A DNA stretch of 64,000 nt from Roseomonas sp. (GCA_020249925.1 JADCER010000001.1:1-64000); one strand, 5' to 3'; positions 20,314-29,905 are shown, numbered from the stretch's first letter. Notes: generated from the sequence alone by a model not told the origin. Program-made: numbers and translations.

Positions 20314-21378
20314 TTATCGGCGCCGCGGCGGGCTGCGCCGCGCCGCTTCACGGTCCGCACGCATCATCCGAAGCAACATGCCTTCCCGCAGGCCGCGATC
20401 CGCGACGCGCAGGCTCCGCGTTGGCCAAATGCGCCGGATCGCGGCGTAAATGGCGCAGCCCGGCAGCACGTAATCCACTCGTTCCGGCCCCACGCAGGGA
20501 TGGGCGGCCAATTCGGCGCGGCCCATGGCGAAAAGATCGCCCAAAGCGGCATCGGCGGCCTCACAATCCAGGGTCGAGCCATCCACCAGCGGGCGGCGAT
20601 AGCGCGGCAGGGCCATGACCACGCCGGCCAGGGTGGTGACCGTGCCGGAAGTGCCCATTAGCCGCACGCCACCCGCATGGATTTCCTGGCCGATGCAATG
20701 CAGCCGATCAAAGCCTTCCAATTGCGCGGCGACCTCATCCACCACGGCAAAGAAGCCCTTTTCCGTGAAACAGGCGGCGCCGCAGCGTTCGGCCAGGGTC
20801 ACGACACCAATCGGAAGCGAGATATAGCCGATCAGCTCCGGCACATCGCCCGGCTTGGCAGCGGCGCGGATCCAGGCAATTTCCGTGCTGCCGCCGCCGA
20901 TATCGAACAAGAGCGCCCGCCGATCGCCGGGTTCCAGCAGCGCCGCGCAGGATTCCATGGCGAGTTCCGCTTCTTCCCGCCCCGTAATGATGCGAAGCCG
21001 GATGCCGGTTTCCGCCTCCACCCGCGCAATGAAGGCCGCGCCATTGCTCGCCTGGCGGCAGGCCTCGGTCGCGACCGCTTCAAAACCGCGCAAGGGCCGG
21101 CGGGAGAGTTTGTCGGCGCAGGCACCAAGCGCGGCCAGGGCCCGTTCCATGGAGGCTGCGGAAAGCTGCCCGCTGCTGCTGAGGCCCTCACCCAACCGCA
21201 CCACGCGGCTGAAGGAATCCAGCACGCGAAAGCCCGTTGCATTGGGGGCCGCGATCAGCAGCCGGCAATTATTGGTGCCGAGATCAAGCGCCGCATAGGC
21301 CGCGCCGAGGGCTTCCGCCCGCGCATAGGGCGGGGCGGTTTCGGCGTCGCGGGCAAGATGGGGCGCGGTTTCGGTCAT
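20314..21378 (-). CDS. ppx: Ppx/GppA-family exopolyphosphatase / ppGpp phosphatase
   Basis: A 354-residue ASKHA-fold phosphatase. Motifs are YAALDLGTNNCRLLIA (phosphate 1 loop), ATEACRQASNGAAFIARV, and the phosphate 2 loop LLFDIGGGSTEIAW. Family members remove terminal phosphate from polyphosphate or convert pppGpp to ppGpp; sequence alone does not separate these. The length matches the short Ppx1/GppA type with no extra C-terminal domain. ATG 21378 (MTETAPHLA) is chosen over ATG 21444. Confidence 0.88.
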   Translation of the reverse strand: MTETAPHLARDAETAPPYARAEALGAAYAALDLGTNNCRLLIAAPNATGFRVLDSFSRVVRLGEGLSSSGQLSAASMERALAALGACADKLSRRPLRGFEAVATEACRQASNGAAFIARVEAETGIRLRIITGREEAELAMESCAALLEPGDRRALLFDIGGGSTEIAWIRAAAKPGDVPELIGYISLPIGVVTLAERCGAACFTEKGFFAVVDEVAAQLEGFDRLHCIGQEIHAGGVRLMGTSGTVTTLAGVVMALPRYRRPLVDGSTLDCEAADAALGDLFAMGRAELAAHPCVGPERVDYVLPGCAIYAAIRRIWPTRSLRVADRGLREGMLLRMMRADREAARRSPPRRR

Positions 21379-21503
21379 TATTCCTGTTGTGCCGTCCCTT
21401 TGGGACGGACAGTCCATGATCGGGATATCTGGCCCCAAGGGCAAGCAGTTTTGAGGGGGTGAGTTGAAGCGCTGGGGGTGCAGTGCTATGACCCGCGTCC
21501 CGT

Positions 21504-21577
21504 TGGGGGATAGTTTAGCGGTAGAACTCCCGGCTCTGACCCGGGCAGCCTTGGTTCGAATCCAGGTCCCCCAGCCA
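21504..21577 (+). tRNA. tRNA-Gln (anticodon CTG)
   Basis: A full cloverleaf. The acceptor arm pairs TGGGGGA (21504-21510) with TCCCCCA (21567-21573), with discriminator G at 21574 and an encoded CCA at 21575-21577. The anticodon stem CCCGG/CCGGG closes loop CTCTGAC, giving anticodon CTG. The T arm contains GGTTCGAATCC. The short tight D arm suits tRNA-Gln. It borders the three-gene subtilase/MBL/patatin unit. Confidence 0.97.
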
Positions 21578-21634
21578 GGGGCGCAAGGCCGCGCCCGTTC
21601 CGCTTCCTTTCGCGATAAGTGACCTTTGCGACAC

Positions 21635-22768
21635 TCAATGCCGCTGCGGGCAGCCCTGCGCAGGGGCGGCGGTATAGTTGTTCGTGCTCGCCGGATAGAA
21701 TTTAGTCAGCCGGTCATCCGCCCCAAGCCAGCCCGCCTTCAGCAGCAGGTTCTGTACCGCAAGGTCGAAGCGGCGAAGGCGGGTATCAATCGTCGAGACA
21801 ATCTTCACCTCCGCCAAGGTCAGGCCAGGCGGCGGCGGGGCGCCATCATCCACGCCATCATCAAGCGCCCACATGGCGCCAAGCCTTTCGCGGGACTGAT
21901 AGCTATGAAACAGCATGCGTTTGCGCAGCGCATCGCATTGGCCTGTCGCCACACCCACAACGCTTCCCATTTGCGCAACACCGTCCGGGGGCGAAGGGTT
22001 CGGCGCCCAAGGCTTGCCGCCATCACTCAGGAAGATGGTGCGGCAGCGCTTCCACACGGTCTCAAGCCCCAGATTGTCGTAAACGCCGCCATCGGTCAGC
22101 AGCGCCTTTTGTGTATAGGGCGGCCCCGCGCAAACGGTGGTGGCGCCTGAGCTATTCGGCACAATGCTGCTGAGATCAATTTCAATGGGCGAGAGAAAGG
22201 GTGGGAAGGCCGCTGATGCCGCAACCGCCAGGGCGAGCGGCATATCAAAACCGCGAAACACGCCGATGCGCCGATCAGCAACGTAATCGCGCCGCATGCG
22301 GAACAACCCACCGGTCGTGAGATTGGTGGCATTGAAGACAAAAACCGGATCGTCAGGACCTGCGGGAAGATCGGCGATCCTGGCATTGCCCGTAATGTTT
22401 TGCGTATAGCTGGCCAGCAGGCGCTGGAGTGGTGATTGGAATGGCAAGAGCCAGTTGATCACGCCCGCAACATCCACCGTGTCATCTGCCTGGGCGTAGA
22501 TCTTGGGCAGGAACAGCGCATCCAGATTGGTCGCCACACCTGCCGCATTCCATTGCAATCCCGGCCAGCTGACGGCAAGGGCCGCTGCGGCCATGGAACC
22601 GCCCGAGACGCTGGAGACCCGCCGCAGCCGGCGCAAGAGCCCAAGCCGGTTCATCCGGCAAATGGCCCCCGCGTGATAGAGCATGGCGCGATAGCCGCCG
22701 CCAGACAGGCAAAGCCCTGCAATATCCTCGAACTTCTCGCCATCCAGCAGGTTGATGCTTTGGGACAT
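21635..22768 (-). CDS. Cytoplasmic patatin-like phospholipase
   Basis: A 377-residue patatin-fold acyl hydrolase. The oxyanion glycine run is LCLSGGGYRAMLYHAG (residues 20-34). The nucleophile elbow is VSSVSGGSM, with Ser55. The catalytic Asp lies in LLTDGGVYDNLGLE. It has no signal peptide or membrane helix, so it should act on the inner leaflet. It is the last gene of a minus-strand set, starting 9 bp after the MBL-fold gene stop. Patatins are frequent membrane-damaging effectors of phage-defence systems (for example CapV in CBASS). That role here is inferred only from domain type and context. It is not related closely to the lipoprotein patatin at 27059. Confidence 0.85.
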   Translation of the reverse strand: MSQSINLLDGEKFEDIAGLCLSGGGYRAMLYHAGAICRMNRLGLLRRLRRVSSVSGGSMAAAALAVSWPGLQWNAAGVATNLDALFLPKIYAQADDTVDVAGVINWLLPFQSPLQRLLASYTQNITGNARIADLPAGPDDPVFVFNATNLTTGGLFRMRRDYVADRRIGVFRGFDMPLALAVAASAAFPPFLSPIEIDLSSIVPNSSGATTVCAGPPYTQKALLTDGGVYDNLGLETVWKRCRTIFLSDGGKPWAPNPSPPDGVAQMGSVVGVATGQCDALRKRMLFHSYQSRERLGAMWALDDGVDDGAPPPPGLTLAEVKIVSTIDTRLRRFDLAVQNLLLKAGWLGADDRLTKFYPASTNNYTAAPAQGCPQRH

Positions 22769-22777
22769 TGGACCCTG

Positions 22778-23956
22778 CTACAGCGTGATGATCAGTGATG
22801 GATCGGCGGGTTTCCGAAAACTGAAGGTGACATTGGCCTTCACCTTCGGGTCGCGCTTCAGCAACTTGATCGCATCCTTGAGCGTCGCGCAGGGCTTGCC
22901 GCCAAGGGTGGGCAAGCTGCCATCCCTGCGGGGGTCATAGGCCATGTCGCCATTGGTGAAATGCATGGTGAATTTCCGGCCCGAAGCCGCCTGGGCGGCG
23001 ATGAGTTCAAGCACTGGCGGGTCAGGGTTCTGGTCCTTGCCATTGGCTGAAAAGACATAATGATCCGCGGTCACGGCTTCGATGAAGGCGGCCGGATTAT
23101 TGCCTTCGGCGCCATGATGCGGGACCTTGAGCACATCCACATGCAGCTTGCCCTTTTTGAGACTGCGCGTCGTCTTGAGGCCCGCCAACACATGATCACC
23201 GCGCGCATCACCAGTCAGCAAAACCGTCTTGCCCGCTGATGTGACCAGCATGGCGATGGAAGACAGGTTGGGGATGGCCGTATCCAGCTTTGCCGCCGGC
23301 ACCGCCGCAGTAATGGCAGCTGCACCAGGGCGAAGCTTTTCCTTTTTTTTCTTGAGGTCCGCGAGCCAGGCTTTTCGCAGGGCTTCAAGCGCCGTCTTGT
23401 CCGGCGCCACCACCTTGATCTTTGCCTTGCCGAAGCCCTTCGGCGCATGGCCGGCAAGGATCAGGCCATTATCGGCATTAGGATTGATGTCTGTATTAAC
23501 CCGAATGGCAGCGCCGGTCAGGGATTCACCCTGGCTCACGCTCGCGGCAATGGCACTCGGCGTATTGTTCAAAAGCGCCGCCGCCGCCGCCTGCACAGGT
23601 TCAACCAGCTTGGAAAATGAATTGAACCACAGGACGGGCGCCGAAATCCCCGGTGCTCCCTTGGGGAAGTGCCGGTCACCGCCAAGGCATTTGTAAAGCC
23701 ATTCAATGCCAACAATATGATCGTCATCTATATGGGTGCAGACGACCAGATTGAGTTTTACCGCCCCCTTGGACCCGCTCGCGATCTGTGAGAGGCGGCG
23801 GATCAGCTCATCGCTTGGGCGAAATGTCGTGCCGTCAGGCCGTGCTGCGCTACCCGGACCACCATCCACCAGGATCAGGCTTTGGGCGCCATTCACGCCC
23901 GGCAAACGCAATAGCAGGCAATCCCCATGCCCGGCGTTCAAGGCTTCAAAGATCAT
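22778..23956 (-). CDS. ComEC-like metallo-beta-lactamase-fold hydrolase
   Basis: A 392-residue soluble MBL-fold protein. The metal motif is LVVCTHIDDDHIVGI (His75, Asp77, Asp79, His80 region). Later ligands are in VLLTGDARGDHVLAGL and VLKVPHHGAEGNN, the TGD and HHG patterns of ComEC/Rec2-type MBL domains. There is no membrane part, so it is a stand-alone enzyme, possibly a nuclease or phosphodiesterase. ATG 23956 (MIFEALNAGHGD) is chosen because the domain starts there. It lies between a cytoplasmic subtilase and a patatin. MBL proteins paired with proteases also occur in AVAST type I defence, which is an analogy only. Confidence 0.8.
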   Translation of the reverse strand: MIFEALNAGHGDCLLLRLPGVNGAQSLILVDGGPGSAARPDGTTFRPSDELIRRLSQIASGSKGAVKLNLVVCTHIDDDHIVGIEWLYKCLGGDRHFPKGAPGISAPVLWFNSFSKLVEPVQAAAAALLNNTPSAIAASVSQGESLTGAAIRVNTDINPNADNGLILAGHAPKGFGKAKIKVVAPDKTALEALRKAWLADLKKKKEKLRPGAAAITAAVPAAKLDTAIPNLSSIAMLVTSAGKTVLLTGDARGDHVLAGLKTTRSLKKGKLHVDVLKVPHHGAEGNNPAAFIEAVTADHYVFSANGKDQNPDPPVLELIAAQAASGRKFTMHFTNGDMAYDPRRDGSLPTLGGKPCATLKDAIKLLKRDPKVKANVTFSFRKPADPSLIITL

Positions 23957-24102
23957 TCGCTCTCTCCTCCTGGTCGGGTCGCTGCTGTCGGTACCCGACG
24001 GCAGCCTGCATCGGCCCACCAATTATGGAACTAGTGGTGCGCGGGGGCCGTTTTGGATTGTGAAAGCTTGGCATGAATCGCACCACCAGTATCTTTGCCG
24101 TG

Positions 24103-26106
24103 TCAGACCGATTGCAAGGCGCGCAAGGCATCCACCAGCCCCGCGCCCTGGAAGTCGCGTTCCCGGCCAAGATCGGTTGCCGTTGCCATCAGGATTTCCT
24201 TGATCCGTCGCGGCTGGCCGATGAGTTCCGGGTAGCGGGCCATCAGCAGGGCGGCCACGCCCGAGACATGCGGTGCGGCCATTGAAGTGCCATCCTGAAG
24301 CTCCACCCCGCCGCCCGGCGCGGCTGAGAGGATTTTCTCGCCGGGCGCAACAAGATCGGGCTTGCGCCGTCCATCACCGGTGGGTCCGCGGCTCGAAAAA
24401 TAGCTGACGCCATAGGTATGTGGTTCGCTGCGATGCGTGGCACCAACGGTGATCACTGCCTCGGCATTGCCGGGATCGGTGATGGAAACATCCTGATAGC
24501 CATTGCCAAGGCTTGTATTCGAAATCCCCGCTTCGAAGCCGGCATTACCCGCCGCGGCAACCACAACCGTCCCGTTATTCACCAGCCGCTCCGCTGCCTG
24601 ACAAACAGGTGTACGGCCGCAGGCATGCGCATCCACACGATGCGGCACCGAAACCGAAAGATTGACCCCATGGACAATCGGCTTGCTGCGATCACGGTTC
24701 AGCCAATCCAGATACTCAAGCGCGGCAATGATGGCGAAGCCATCACCCGGATCGGCATCTTCCTCATTCGGTTCAGGAAAAACCTTGAGGTCGAGCAAAT
24801 TGATGTCTGGGCAAATACCCATAAGCCCGTCTTCCGGTTCGCCAGGTGTCGGACCATCGGGCATGTTCCCGGCCAGAATCCCTGCCACATGCGTGCCATG
24901 AAGGCTTTTCGGTGGGTCGGGTTTTGGCTCGCGGATCAGCGGTTCGATCAATGCCCAATCAAGCGGGCGCCCATTTTCGTTGCGACGGCGAATGGAAAGC
25001 AGACTCTCCCTTTCTGCGGCTGAAAGTGATTTGGGGGAAACTTCCTCGGAAAGCAGGCGGCGCAGTTTGGTGAAATCAATGCGATCAAGAACGCGATGCG
25101 CCGGTGGCGTGGCTCTGGTCTTGCCTCGCCTGCCAGCCGTTTTTTGATCAGGGTCCTTCATGAAGGCCGGATGGCTATGGTCAATGCCGCTATCAACAAT
25201 GGCCCAGGTGAGATGCGCTGTCTTGATATTGAACAGAAGCCGCGCTGCATCCGCCTTGACTGTTTTTTGGCCCTGAAATCCGGGCCCAAGCGAAACTGGG
25301 GCGGCGCGGGGATTACGCGCGATGGACCAAATGCGCGGCACCGCTGGTGTCTGTTCCGCCGGTCCCAAGCGCATGCGCAAGGTAGCGGAACTTGCCCAAA
25401 AATCTTCAGGCAGGGCTATTGGGGGAAGGGTAGGGACAGTCTGACGTTGCCTTATGCCCCGCCGCCTTGGTGTTGCGCCAAATTCTGGAAACTCTTCCTG
25501 TTGGGATGGCTCAAGCAACTGAAACAACTGCTCGAGCTCGTCTTGCGCCGCAGGCTCCTTCGACAGCAGCCGTTCAGCCAGGGTGGCAAGCACCAGGAAG
25601 CGTTTGGCAGAAGGCTGTTCGGGCCATTGACCAGGCCGCTTTACGCAATCGCGCAATTCCCTGTTTTCCGTCCGCCACCACCAATCCGTCAGCGGCACCA
25701 GAAGATCAATCAGTTCACGGAACGTTAGGTCTACGGCAACATACTGCTCAGTGGCGGCAATGCGCATCGCCGCAAGTGCCTGGTTGTCGGCCTCTGAGGT
25801 CGTCTGGAGACGTGGTACGCCGGGGGCTAGCCCCAAGACGCGCCGACGCAAAGCTTCCGCGACGAAAGCAGCGCTGCCCGGCGCTTCATTATCCCGCCCG
25901 CGTGTGAGTTTTGGCGTGAGAAGAAGGGAAACGCGCGGTTGCGGAACCGAAGCCTTGGGGCGTTCCGCCAAGCGCCGCTGGCGCTCTTGCCCAAGCAGCA
26001 GAAAGCGTTCCCAGACATCCGCTTGAATGGGGTTATCCAGGGTGAAGCGACGCTGGTGATCGGTCTCGTAAAGCAGCCGGTGGATCTTTTCGCGATCAAG
26101 CTTCAT
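24103..26106 (-). CDS. Cytoplasmic S8 (subtilisin-like) serine peptidase with novel N-terminal region
   Basis: A 667-residue protein. The subtilase domain fills about 295-667 with a complete triad: Asp305 (AIVDSGIDHSHPAF), His403 (LHGTHVAGILAGN) and Ser608 (DGTSMAAPHVSGVAALL). Asn of the oxyanion hole is in VVAAAGNAGFEAG. No signal peptide is present. Residues 1-290 are helical and charged, unlike a subtilisin propeptide, and I do not recognise them; they may be a sensor or inhibitory domain. It is the first gene of the three-gene set, with 146 bp before the MBL gene. A cytoplasmic subtilase beside MBL and patatin genes suggests a regulated proteolytic switch; this is inference. Confidence 0.88.
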   Translation of the reverse strand: MKLDREKIHRLLYETDHQRRFTLDNPIQADVWERFLLLGQERQRRLAERPKASVPQPRVSLLLTPKLTRGRDNEAPGSAAFVAEALRRRVLGLAPGVPRLQTTSEADNQALAAMRIAATEQYVAVDLTFRELIDLLVPLTDWWWRTENRELRDCVKRPGQWPEQPSAKRFLVLATLAERLLSKEPAAQDELEQLFQLLEPSQQEEFPEFGATPRRRGIRQRQTVPTLPPIALPEDFWASSATLRMRLGPAEQTPAVPRIWSIARNPRAAPVSLGPGFQGQKTVKADAARLLFNIKTAHLTWAIVDSGIDHSHPAFMKDPDQKTAGRRGKTRATPPAHRVLDRIDFTKLRRLLSEEVSPKSLSAAERESLLSIRRRNENGRPLDWALIEPLIREPKPDPPKSLHGTHVAGILAGNMPDGPTPGEPEDGLMGICPDINLLDLKVFPEPNEEDADPGDGFAIIAALEYLDWLNRDRSKPIVHGVNLSVSVPHRVDAHACGRTPVCQAAERLVNNGTVVVAAAGNAGFEAGISNTSLGNGYQDVSITDPGNAEAVITVGATHRSEPHTYGVSYFSSRGPTGDGRRKPDLVAPGEKILSAAPGGGVELQDGTSMAAPHVSGVAALLMARYPELIGQPRRIKEILMATATDLGRERDFQGAGLVDALRALQSV

Positions 26107-26353
26107 GGCGCCCCTGCCCAACCCTCACCCTGTTCCTTTGGGTAAACGGAAGCTTGCCGCTAAGCCTGACCCAAGGCAACCACAATCTTGGCCATTGGCT
26201 TTCCTGCCGTCTTGGTGGGTGATTATGGCGCCGCCGCATGAAGGTGGCGAAACGCCTGACGCCTGGGTCGCGGGGCATGATGCCATTCTTGACCTGCCGC
26301 AAGAATAGGCGCCGGCTTGTCATCTAAACACGCCTTCAAGGAGGACCCAGCCC

Positions 26354-27046
26354 ATGCGCGCCCGCGACCTGATGACCACCAGCCTAGTCACCATCCCCCC
26401 CGAAGCCCCGCTGGAGGCGGTGGCGCGTGTCCTATCGGATCGCGGCATCTCGGGTGCTCCCGTGGTGGATGGCGCCGGCACCTTTCTCGGCATGGTGACG
26501 GAAGGCGATCTGATCCGCCGGCTGGCCGCCAAGGAAGATGCGCCGAAATCCTGGGTGCTCGGGCTTTTTGCCTCGGCGGCTGAACAGGCGGCGCGGTTCG
26601 CACGTACGCATGGCCAGCGCGCGCGCGATGTCATGACCACCGATATTGCCTCGGTCAAAGAAGACACCTCGATTGAGCATGTCGCCAAGATCATTGAGGA
26701 GAAAAAGATCCGCCGCGTCCCCGTGCTGCGCGATGGCAAGTTGGTGGGCGTTGTTTCCCGTTCAGACCTGATCCGCGCGCTGCTTGCCGCGCCGGGCAGC
26801 GTGGTGGCCGATGCGCCGGATGAACGCATCCGCCGGGATCTGGCGCTGGCGATGCGCAATGAACCCTGGGTGGATACCTATTTCATCTTCCCCGATGTGA
26901 AGGATGGCCAGGTGACTTTCCATGGCTTTTGCCGTTCGGACGCCGTGAAGCAGGGCCTCAGGGTGCTTGCCGAAAAACTGCCCGGCGTGAAGGGCGTTGC
27001 TTTCGAAACCCAAGTGCCGCCCGCCTATGTGATGGGGGTCAGCTGA
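26354..27046 (+). CDS. CBS-pair plus BON domain protein
   Basis: A 230-residue soluble protein. Two CBS domains (about 5-60 and 93-150) contain DLMTTSLVTIPPEAPLEAVA, the GMVTEGDLIRR loop and VGVVSRSDLIRALL. A BON domain follows (about 158-225; RNEPWVDTYFIFPDVKDGQV). CBS pairs bind adenosyl nucleotides such as AMP or ATP, and BON domains often contact membranes or phospholipids. The arrangement is common in alphaproteobacteria and its role is not settled. The 247 bp upstream, shared with the divergent subtilase gene, hold no gene I can support. Confidence 0.85.
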   Translation: MRARDLMTTSLVTIPPEAPLEAVARVLSDRGISGAPVVDGAGTFLGMVTEGDLIRRLAAKEDAPKSWVLGLFASAAEQAARFARTHGQRARDVMTTDIASVKEDTSIEHVAKIIEEKKIRRVPVLRDGKLVGVVSRSDLIRALLAAPGSVVADAPDERIRRDLALAMRNEPWVDTYFIFPDVKDGQVTFHGFCRSDAVKQGLRVLAEKLPGVKGVAFETQVPPAYVMGVS

Positions 27047-27058
27047 CCGCGCGCCGGA

Positions 27059-28273
27059 TCAATATGGGATATCCCGCATCCAGGGAAAGCCAACCCGCGC
27101 CATCTCGAAGGCATGGGCGTAGAGCTTGCGCATATAGGCCTGGTCGAAGGGCTCCCGCGGTTCATCCTGGAAATCGGGGCCGATCACGGCCAGGTTGAAA
27201 TCCACCTTGTCTTCCCGCGTCAGGTTGCGGATGCGCGCCACGTCATTGAAACCAGCTGAAGCGATCATGCTGGCGATGGCGCGTTCCACGATCTTGAAGG
27301 TGCGCCGTTCGGTCTTGGTGGGGTTTGGGGTGATGCGCCCATTGCGAATGACAAAGGCGCGTGCCGAGCGAACGGCGTCGCCCCCGCGGATATTGGCGCG
27401 CCTTTCGCTGGTTACGCTGCGCGGATAGAGGAATAGCTGCGTAAAGGCGCCGCCATCCACATGCATTTCCTGATAGGTTTTGCCGTCCAGTGTCACTTCC
27501 ACCATCACTGGTGGGAAGGCGCCGGGAATGGCGGCCGAGGCCAGTAGCAGCCGGCGCACCAGATCAAGTGCGCGTGGATGGCCGCTGGCCGCGATGGCGC
27601 CGATATTCCAGGCCACCGGCAGCTGGGCATCCATATCGGAAGTACCGATCAGCAATAGCCGGCCCTGCTCATAGGCCTCACCGATTTCGGCCAACATCGT
27701 GTCGTTCAAATAGCGGGAAATGGTGCGAAACAGCGGTGCGTTATCGGCCAGCGCATCGTCAAACAGCGCGGCATTCAGCAAATAGCGCGGTTCCAGCACA
27801 TCCCTGGGCGTAATATCCGTGTAAACAGACTTAAGCGCGGGATCGTAATGGGACCCGAGAAAGGCGAAGGGGGCGGTCAACGCGCCGGTGGAAACCCCGG
27901 TCACCAGGCCGAAGCTTGGCCGATCTCCGGCCTCGGTCCAGCCATTCAGCAAGCCGGCACCGAAGGCGCCATTCTCGCCCCCGCCGGAAATCGCCAGCAT
28001 TTCAATGCGCGGTTCGGCCCTGCGGGGCGTGGGGCCACGATGGCGCCGGGCACGCTCCAGCGCCGAAAAGGCCTCGGCCCGGAAAGCATCGCCATCCCAG
28101 GGGAAGAAGAAACGCTCATTCGGCAGGCCCAGCACCTTGGCGTCCCGCGTGCGCGCGAAAGGCACGGCCGGGCCGCGAACCGGGGTGGCGCAGGCGGCAA
28201 GCCCAAGCCCGGCTGCCCCGAATAGGCCAGCCCGCCGGGTGAATTTCTGACCGCTTTCGGGTGCCCACCCCAT
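27059..28273 (-). CDS. Patatin-like phospholipase lipoprotein
   Basis: A 404-residue patatin-fold protein with an exported N-terminus: FTRRAGLFGAAGLGLAAC combines a twin arginine and a lipobox (Cys28). The glycine loop is MLAISGGGENGAFGAGLLNG, the nucleophile Ser is in GLVTGVSTGALTAPFA (GxSxG), and the catalytic Asp is in MHVDGGAFTQLF. It should work in the periplasm on phospholipid. It stands alone, divergent from ffh, and convergent with the CBS-BON gene (12-bp gap). Its export signal sets it apart from the cytoplasmic patatin at 21635. Confidence 0.85.
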   Translation of the reverse strand: MGWAPESGQKFTRRAGLFGAAGLGLAACATPVRGPAVPFARTRDAKVLGLPNERFFFPWDGDAFRAEAFSALERARRHRGPTPRRAEPRIEMLAISGGGENGAFGAGLLNGWTEAGDRPSFGLVTGVSTGALTAPFAFLGSHYDPALKSVYTDITPRDVLEPRYLLNAALFDDALADNAPLFRTISRYLNDTMLAEIGEAYEQGRLLLIGTSDMDAQLPVAWNIGAIAASGHPRALDLVRRLLLASAAIPGAFPPVMVEVTLDGKTYQEMHVDGGAFTQLFLYPRSVTSERRANIRGGDAVRSARAFVIRNGRITPNPTKTERRTFKIVERAIASMIASAGFNDVARIRNLTREDKVDFNLAVIGPDFQDEPREPFDQAYMRKLYAHAFEMARVGFPWMRDIPY

Positions 28274-28534
28274 ATCTTCGCCCTTACAAATAATGGTTTG
28301 CCTTCCAAGAGGTGCCTAACAAATCAGGTGCCCCACGTCGAGGCAGCGCACCGCAAGCCCCTTTTCGCTTGACCCTCAGGCGCTTGGGGGATAAAGGCCC
28401 CCCCATTCTTGGTTCGCCCTGAACCTTGGTCCGCCCGCCTGATGCGGGTTGGCTCCGTCGCTCCGCGAAGGCTCGCGCAGCGGCGCGTTTTGCTTTGGGG
28501 CGGCCGCAACGCGAAAGGACTAGTGGGCGCTGCC

Positions 28535-29905
28535 ATGTTTGAGGCTCTGTCCAGCAAGCTCAACGGTGTTTTTGATCGGCTGCGCCGCCGCGGCGCGCTG
28601 AGCGAAGCCGATGTGACCGAAGCGCTGCGCGAAGTGCGCGTGGCGCTGCTGGAAGCCGATGTGGCGCTGCCGGTGGTCCGCGATCTTGTCGCGCGCGTGA
28701 AGGAACGCGCCGTGGGGCAGGAGGTGATTCGCTCCGTCTCCCCCGCGCAGCAGGTCATCAAGATCGTCAATGACGCTTTGGTGGAAGCGCTGGGTGGCAC
28801 TGAAGGGGCGCGCGGGCTTGATTTGAATGCGCCCGCACCGCTCGCCATTCTGATGGTGGGTTTGCAGGGTTCGGGCAAGACCACGACCTCGGGCAAGATC
28901 GCGCTACGCCTGAAGGGGCGCGAGAAGAAAAAGGTGCTGCTGGCGTCGCTCGACGTGCATCGCCCTGCGGCGCAGTTGCAATTGCAGCAATTGGCCGAGC
29001 GTGCGGAAGTGACCAGCCTGCCGATCATCGCCGGCCAGCGCCCGCTTGAAATTGCCGCCCGCGCCATGGATGTCGCGCGGCGTGAGCTTTACGATGTTGT
29101 CGTGCTGGACACCGCCGGCCGGCTTGCGATTGATGAAGCGCTGATGGCCGAAGTGGCCGAGGTAAAGGCCGCCACCAAGCCGCATGAGACGCTGCTGGTT
29201 GTGGATGCCATGACCGGGCAGGATGCGGTGAATACCGCCAAGGCCTTCCAGGAAAAAGTGGGTGTCACCGGCATTGTCATGACGCGCGTGGATGGCGATG
29301 CGCGTGGCGGTGCGGCGCTTTCCATGCGGGCCGTGACCGGCGCGCCGATCAAGCTTTTGGGTGCTGGCGAAAAGCTGGATGCGCTTGAAGACTTCCATCC
29401 CGATCGCATCGCAAACCGCATTCTTGGCATGGGCGATATTGTCTCCTTGGTGGAAAAAGCCGCCGAGACAATGGATCAGGCGGAGGCTGAAAAGCTCGCC
29501 GCGCGCATGCAAAAGGGCCAGTTCACGCTGGATGATTATGCGGCGCAGTTGAAGCAGATCGGCAAGATGGGCAGCCTGCAAGGTATTCTGGGCATGTTGC
29601 CTGGCGTGCAAAAGGTGAAGGCGCAGTTGGAAGGTGCCAATCTGGATACCGCCATTCTGAAGCGCCAGGCCGCGATCATTTCCAGCATGACGCCCAAGGA
29701 ACGCCGCGCGCCTGATCTGCTGAAGGCATCGCGCAAGCGGCGCATTGCCGCCGGGTCCGGCACCACGGTGCAGGATGTCAATCGCTTGTTGAAGCAATTC
29801 GACGATATGTCCGCCATGATGAAGCGGATGAACAAGATCGGCCAGAAGGGGCTGATGCGTGGCGGGCTTGCCGCGCTGCTCCCCCAAGGCCGGAGGCCGT
29901 TCTGA
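28535..29905 (+). CDS. ffh: Signal recognition particle protein Ffh
   Basis: A 456-residue SRP54 GTPase that binds signal sequences of nascent membrane proteins and 4.5S RNA. The N domain starts MFEALSSKLNGVFDRLRR. The G domain has GLQGSGKTTTSGKIA (G1), VVLDTAGRLAID (G3) and VMTRVDGDARGGAAL. The methionine-rich M domain runs from about 325 to the end. ATG 28535 is the family start; the open frame extends upstream but is not conserved. It leads a run of translation genes (rpsP, rimM, trmD, rplS). I saw no SRP RNA gene in the 261 bp before it. Confidence 0.97.
   Translation: MFEALSSKLNGVFDRLRRRGALSEADVTEALREVRVALLEADVALPVVRDLVARVKERAVGQEVIRSVSPAQQVIKIVNDALVEALGGTEGARGLDLNAPAPLAILMVGLQGSGKTTTSGKIALRLKGREKKKVLLASLDVHRPAAQLQLQQLAERAEVTSLPIIAGQRPLEIAARAMDVARRELYDVVVLDTAGRLAIDEALMAEVAEVKAATKPHETLLVVDAMTGQDAVNTAKAFQEKVGVTGIVMTRVDGDARGGAALSMRAVTGAPIKLLGAGEKLDALEDFHPDRIANRILGMGDIVSLVEKAAETMDQAEAEKLAARMQKGQFTLDDYAAQLKQIGKMGSLQGILGMLPGVQKVKAQLEGANLDTAILKRQAAIISSMTPKERRAPDLLKASRKRRIAAGSGTTVQDVNRLLKQFDDMSAMMKRMNKIGQKGLMRGGLAALLPQGRRPF

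Noticed and set aside
26107-26350. A short plus-strand frame between the subtilase and CBS-BON genes
   Set aside because: It has no family signal, and its beginning overlaps the subtilase start on the other strand.
21578-26353. A tRNA-Gln-integrated island by analogy with tRNA-Arg
   Set aside because: No repeat of the tRNA-Gln 3' end was found near 26100-26350; the accessory unit borders the tRNA but an att scar is not seen.
28274-28534. 4.5S (SRP) RNA upstream of ffh
   Set aside because: The conserved GGAA-loop domain of SRP RNA is not visible on either strand.
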